Assembly: GCF_002632585.1 (NCBI RefSeq)
Contig: NZ_NIBV01000001.1
Coordinates: forward strand, 1,383,203 to 1,447,202
Length of the DNA stretch: 64,000 nt
Source: Xenorhabdus szentirmaii DSM 16338
GTDB lineage: Bacteria; Pseudomonadota; Gammaproteobacteria; Enterobacterales; Enterobacteriaceae
Reading direction: 5' to 3'
Part shown: piece by piece, positions 60,569 to 64,000 of the stretch
Position numbering within the stretch: the first letter of the stretch is position 1
Layout of the letters: every line of letters starts with the position of its first letter
The notes under the pieces: model-generated
The model's input: the letters and a program-made list of their open reading frames with translations, nothing else
What the model was told of the DNA's origin: nothing
The model's database searches: none
Position numbers and translations under genes: made by a program

Positions 60569-60762
60569 ATATCCCCTTTGTCTTTCAAGTTGCCTCTTTG
60601 TTGGCTGAGCCGATCACCGTTTTTATGAATAGACGGTTATCTATGCTTTCGGGGATGGCTGAGAGGCTCCTGCCCCTTGACCTCTGGCCGGGCAAATTCG
60701 TTCCTGACGAATTTGTCACTCTCTTGCCGCTGCGATGCAACTTGAAATCCATTGGGTATACC
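60569..60762. repeat. Dispersed palindromic intergenic repeat, copy 2
   Basis: About 195 bases with imperfect terminal inverted repeats: left end TATCCCCTTTGTCTTTCAAG then TTGC, right end GCAACTTGAAATCCATTGGG then TAT. The arms CTTTCAAGTTGC and GCAACTTGAAATCC pair. A second, diverged copy lies at 41600-41740. The motif GGATTTCAAGTTGC..GCAACTTGAAAG resembles a repeat family I associate with Xenorhabdus, Photorhabdus and other Enterobacterales, so it may be a MITE-like or ERIC-like element. It lies between degQ and degS. Confidence 0.8.
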
Positions 60763-60834
60763 TGAAATCGGAATAACCAGAAATCTATAGCGCACAAATC
60801 GCGTTTTACCTGCAACGGATCATGGGGCTACGGA

Positions 60835-62217
60835 TCAATTACTGCGTATCAGCAGATAAACATTATCATTGCCACGTAAAACGTTCAGTGCGACAACAGA
60901 AGGTTTCTTTTCAATGACATTGCGCAGTTCATTGATATTTCGTACCCGAACATTGTTGGCAGCAATAATCAAATCATTCTTCTGTAAACCGGACATTGCC
61001 GCAGGAGAGTTCTGGGCAATTGAATCAACTTTGATTCCCTGTGCATTGTTCACTGTCGCATTGCTCAGTGTTGCGCCCTGTAGAGCACTGCTCAATTTCT
61101 CTGCTTGGGTTGATGACTCTTCACTGTTATCCAATACGACGCTCACTTCAATGGGCTTTCCTTTGCGCAGCAGGCCGATTTTGATCTCTTTTCCTGGCAC
61201 GGTTGTGCCGATCTTCGCTCTCAGTTCAGCAAAGCTACCGATTTTTTTGCCATCAAAGGAAACAAGGACATCGCCGGATTTAATGCCTGCTTTAGCCGCA
61301 GCTGATTTAGGAATAACCTCGCTGACAAACGCACCTTGCTGTGCATCAATATTGAGTGCATGGGCAATATCTGCGTTCATTTCAGTCCCTTTAATACCGA
61401 GTATGCCGCGTTTGACTTCCCCGTTATCAATGAGCTGTGAGGCAAGACTCTTCGCCATGTTACTCGGGATAGCAAAGCCAATACCGACGTTACCGCCACC
61501 CGGTGCAATAATAGCGGTGTTGATGCCGATGAGCTCCCCGTTCAGGTTAATCAATGCACCACCGGAGTTACCGCGGTTAATGGAGGCATCGGTCTGGATA
61601 AAGTTTTCCAGTCCTTCCAGATTCAAACCGCTGCGGCCCAGAGCAGAGATGATCCCGGAGGTGACCGTTTGCCCGAGTCCAAATGGGTTGCCAATGGCGA
61701 CAGCATAGTCCCCAACGCGCAATTGATCTGAGTTCGCAAATTTAATTGCGGTCAGGTTCTTGGCATTTTTTAGTTGTAAAAGCGCAATGTCAGTCTGGGG
61801 ATCCCGCCCAAGAAGGGTTGCTGTATATTCTCGGCCGTCGTTTAATTGAACGAATATTTTACTCGCATTATCAATGACATGGTTATTGGTCAGTACATAA
61901 CCTTTATTGGCATCAATAATAACCCCAGAGCCTAACCCTTTGAATGGGCGGCTTTGCTGCTGCTGTTGAGGAAAGGAAGGCCCGAAGAAGAATTGAAAAT
62001 CTTCCGGTAGTTGAAGTTGTTGCGTTTGAACCTCAGTACCTGAAACATGCACGGTGACAACAGAAGGAAGCACTTTTTCCAGCATGGGGGCGAGACTGGG
62101 TAATCCTTGAGAGGCCATTGCAGCGGGTAAAGCCGCATGACTTACCATTGGAACAGAGGATAACGAGAGTCCAAGACTGATAGCAAGTGCATTGAGCAAT
62201 GTATATTTTTTTTTCAT
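60835..62217 (-). CDS. degQ: Periplasmic serine protease/chaperone DegQ
   Basis: 460 residues. DegQ degrades or refolds damaged periplasmic proteins and forms large cage oligomers. A signal peptide (MKKKYTLLNALAISLGLSLS..SHA) is cleaved near residue 28. The protease domain has the triad His113, Asp143 and Ser218 (INRGNSGGALI), and two PDZ domains follow (about 255-345 and 370-455). A Gln-rich segment (SFPQQQQQSR, 81-90) lies in the LA loop, longer in Gln than E. coli DegQ. Order zapG-degQ-degS is as in E. coli. Confidence 0.96.
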   Translation of the reverse strand: MKKKYTLLNALAISLGLSLSSVPMVSHAALPAAMASQGLPSLAPMLEKVLPSVVTVHVSGTEVQTQQLQLPEDFQFFFGPSFPQQQQQSRPFKGLGSGVIIDANKGYVLTNNHVIDNASKIFVQLNDGREYTATLLGRDPQTDIALLQLKNAKNLTAIKFANSDQLRVGDYAVAIGNPFGLGQTVTSGIISALGRSGLNLEGLENFIQTDASINRGNSGGALINLNGELIGINTAIIAPGGGNVGIGFAIPSNMAKSLASQLIDNGEVKRGILGIKGTEMNADIAHALNIDAQQGAFVSEVIPKSAAAKAGIKSGDVLVSFDGKKIGSFAELRAKIGTTVPGKEIKIGLLRKGKPIEVSVVLDNSEESSTQAEKLSSALQGATLSNATVNNAQGIKVDSIAQNSPAAMSGLQKNDLIIAANNVRVRNINELRNVIEKKPSVVALNVLRGNDNVYLLIRSN

Positions 62218-62474
62218 TGAATACGTTCTCTTAATACCTAGGCCAAAAGGAAATTGTACTCATGAAACCTACCCGTCAGGGAGTTCGGTTCTCCCGTAAG
62301 CTGCACTTGGCTGGATAGGTTCCGAGCATAATAGTTTCGGTGTTGTTATGACTATGCATTATTTAGTAAAGTTCACTAGTTAATGTAGCTTTGACAAACT
62401 TTTTACAGGTATTTACTTGAATTCACGTTCAGTATGCCGTGGCGTTCATTAATGAAATTGCCACGGCAAGCGAT

Positions 62475-62873
62475 TTATTGTTTCTGGTCTTGAATGGGGC
62501 GGAACAGACCCGAAGCACCTTCAGAATAATCGCGTGGAGGTGTTTCCGTCGTTGCTGGACTTTTTTCAACTTCATTCAAACGATAATTGAAGGGATTATC
62601 TTGTAATGGCATATTCGGCATGAGTTCGTTGGAACTTTTAGCCATATGCTGATACAGCTGGCGATAGTCACGTGCCATATTGTCCAGTAACTCAGCACTG
62701 CGGGCGAAATGGCTGACCAGTTCTTTGCGGTATTCTTCTAACTCCGTCCGGTTTTTTTCCAATTCAGCCTGCAATGCATTTTGTTGACGTAACTTTGAAC
62801 TGCCGAAACGGACAGCCAACGCGCCGATGATAAAACCAATGATTAATCCGATCAGTGCATATTCCCAAGTCAT
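62475..62873 (-). CDS. zapG: Inner-membrane envelope/division protein ZapG (YhcB)
   Basis: 132 residues, the length of E. coli YhcB. One N-terminal membrane helix (MTWEYALIGLIIGFIIGALA) is followed by a cytoplasmic coiled coil (about 30-85; ELVSHFARSAELLDNMARDY, RQLYQHMAKSS) and a conserved tail DYSEGASGLFR. It links cell elongation, division and LPS control in E. coli. I start at ATG 62873 (MTWEYAL); earlier in-frame starts are not conserved. It is divergent from zapE. Confidence 0.94.
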   Translation of the reverse strand: MTWEYALIGLIIGFIIGALAVRFGSSKLRQQNALQAELEKNRTELEEYRKELVSHFARSAELLDNMARDYRQLYQHMAKSSNELMPNMPLQDNPFNYRLNEVEKSPATTETPPRDYSEGASGLFRPIQDQKQ

Positions 62874-63067
62874 GGCAACTCCTTTAGTAACATCATTGTT
62901 CTGCAATATCATTACTATCACTATAACCGTTAATTTAGTCAGAGTGGAACATTGATTATTATTTAATTAATTTATATACCACTTAACGTGTTAATTTTAT
63001 ACAGGTTTGCAAAGATAGGCAGTTAATTATTTGCTGAAAATAAAAAATTTTAAGGATCATCACTTCC

Positions 63068-64000
63068 ATGTCATTGATTACACCTTCATCTCTCTATCAA
63101 TCTGCGTTATCCGATGGTCAGTATCAACCTGACGAGGTGCAGCGCAATACCGTTGCCCGTCTGGATGTTATTCACCGTGAGCTGATGAATGCCGCTGCTT
63201 CCCCCTCTCAGAAATCTGGCGGCCTGAAAGGCATGTTGACGAAATTATTGGGGCGGGGGGCTTCTGAAAAATGTGTGCCAGTCTGTGGGCTTTATATGTG
63301 GGGTGGCGTCGGGAGGGGGAAAACGTGGCTGATGGATATGTTTTACCACAGCCTGCCCACGGAGCGAAAACTGCGCCTTCATTTTCACCGCTTTATGTTG
63401 CGGGTTCATGAAGAGCTTACTGAGCTGCAAGGACATGCGAACCCTCTGGAAGTGGTGGCTGATGGTTTTAAGGCACAGACCGATATCGTGTGCTTCGATG
63501 AGTTTTTTGTTTCTGACATCACGGATGCCATGATCTTAGGTACGTTGCTGGAAGCGTTATTTGCGAGAGGCATATCACTGGTGGCAACGTCCAATATTCC
63601 GCCGGATGAACTGTATCGGAACGGATTGCAGCGTGCCCGATTCCTGCCTGCCATTGAACAAATCAAAAAATATTGCGATATCATGAACGTGGATGCGGGA
63701 ATTGATTATCGATTGCGGACACTCACACAAGCCAATCTCTATCTGGCGCCGTTGACGGAAGGGAATCGACAGGAAATGCATCAGATGTTCCTGCGCCTGG
63801 CGGGGCAGGAAGGGAAACGGGAACCGGTGCTGGAGATTAATCATCGTAACATGCGGGCCATCAGAAGTGTCGATGGTGTATTGGCAATCCATTTTAAAAC
63901 GCTGTGCGAAGATCCTCGCAGCCAGCTGGATTACATTGCCTTATCCAAACTTTATCATTCGGTTTTGTTGCATGATGTCCCTGTCATGACGGCAAAGGAT
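63068..64000 (+). CDS. zapE: Cell division ATPase ZapE, truncated by window edge
   Basis: 311 codons of the expected roughly 375 are in the window; the frame is open at the right edge. ZapE is an AFG1-like ATPase that joins the constricting Z-ring late in division, needed at high temperature or low oxygen in E. coli. Walker A WGGVGRGKTWLMDMF, Walker B VCFDEFFVSDITDAM and the AFG1 stretch TSNIPPDELYRNGLQRARF are intact. The start ATG 63068 has AGGATCATCACTTCC before it (Shine-Dalgarno AAGGA). Same neighbour order as E. coli (yhcM-yhcB-degQ). Confidence 0.96.
   Translation, partial: MSLITPSSLYQSALSDGQYQPDEVQRNTVARLDVIHRELMNAAASPSQKSGGLKGMLTKLLGRGASEKCVPVCGLYMWGGVGRGKTWLMDMFYHSLPTERKLRLHFHRFMLRVHEELTELQGHANPLEVVADGFKAQTDIVCFDEFFVSDITDAMILGTLLEALFARGISLVATSNIPPDELYRNGLQRARFLPAIEQIKKYCDIMNVDAGIDYRLRTLTQANLYLAPLTEGNRQEMHQMFLRLAGQEGKREPVLEINHRNMRAIRSVDGVLAIHFKTLCEDPRSQLDYIALSKLYHSVLLHDVPVMTAKD

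Noticed and set aside
60869-61708. 279-codon plus-strand frame opposite degQ
   Set aside because: Shadow of degQ, with no start site context and no known protein pattern.

Overview
The window is chromosomal DNA from a gammaproteobacterium of the Enterobacterales. The core genes read as close orthologues of Escherichia coli genes and mostly keep E. coli operon order (fis-dusB, accBC, mreBCD, lptCAB-rpoN, mla, murA, degQS). Moderate base composition, AT-rich intergenic stretches, a type VI effector cassette, an invasin-type adhesin and a dispersed palindromic repeat point to the Morganellaceae, most likely Xenorhabdus or Photorhabdus. That assignment is an inference from gene content and style, not from a database match.

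Bases 1-7,560 are accessory DNA: the broken 3' end of a P4-type primase, a type VI secretion cassette (Hcp with a C-terminal extension, a putative papain-fold effector, a lipoprotein likely to be its immunity protein), a phage capsid-terminase chimera that is clearly dead, a tail-fibre gene with a collar domain, a strongly structured non-coding stretch and a Ner/Nlp-type regulator. At 7,557-11,810 the core resumes on the minus strand: fis, dusB, prmA, panF and yhdT. An insertion of about 8.5 kb, relative to E. coli, then separates yhdT from accC. It carries a 1,728-residue inverse autotransporter with 339-bp tandem repeats, a putative six-bladed beta-propeller protein, an IS30 scrap and an unrecognised aromatic-rich protein.

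From 20,394 to 35,760 lie accC-accB, aroQ, acuI, mreBCD, maf (yhdE), rng, yhdP, a nitrilase-family gene and tldD. No csrD lies between acuI and mreB, where E. coli has it. A secreted barnase-type RNase and its barstar inhibitor follow, then an MFS fragment, a 2-hydroxyacid dehydrogenase, a small unknown gene, darP and pmbA (tldE), so both TldD/TldE subunits lie within about 4 kb. Then come rnk, a periplasmic alanine/broad-specificity racemase broken by a one-base frameshift, an LLM flavin monooxygenase and a divergent class III cyclase-like protein.

From 45,972 to the end is cell-envelope and regulatory core. The minus-strand run yrbG-kdsD-kdsC-lptC-lptA-lptB-rpoN-hpf-ptsN-rapZ-npr links Kdo synthesis, LPS export, sigma-54 and the nitrogen PTS. 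The divergent plus-strand run mlaFEDCB-ibaG-murA covers outer-membrane lipid asymmetry and the first step of peptidoglycan synthesis. The minus-strand degS, degQ and zapG cover envelope proteolysis and envelope/division coordination, and zapE runs off the right edge. No tRNA, rRNA, CRISPR array or intact IS was seen.
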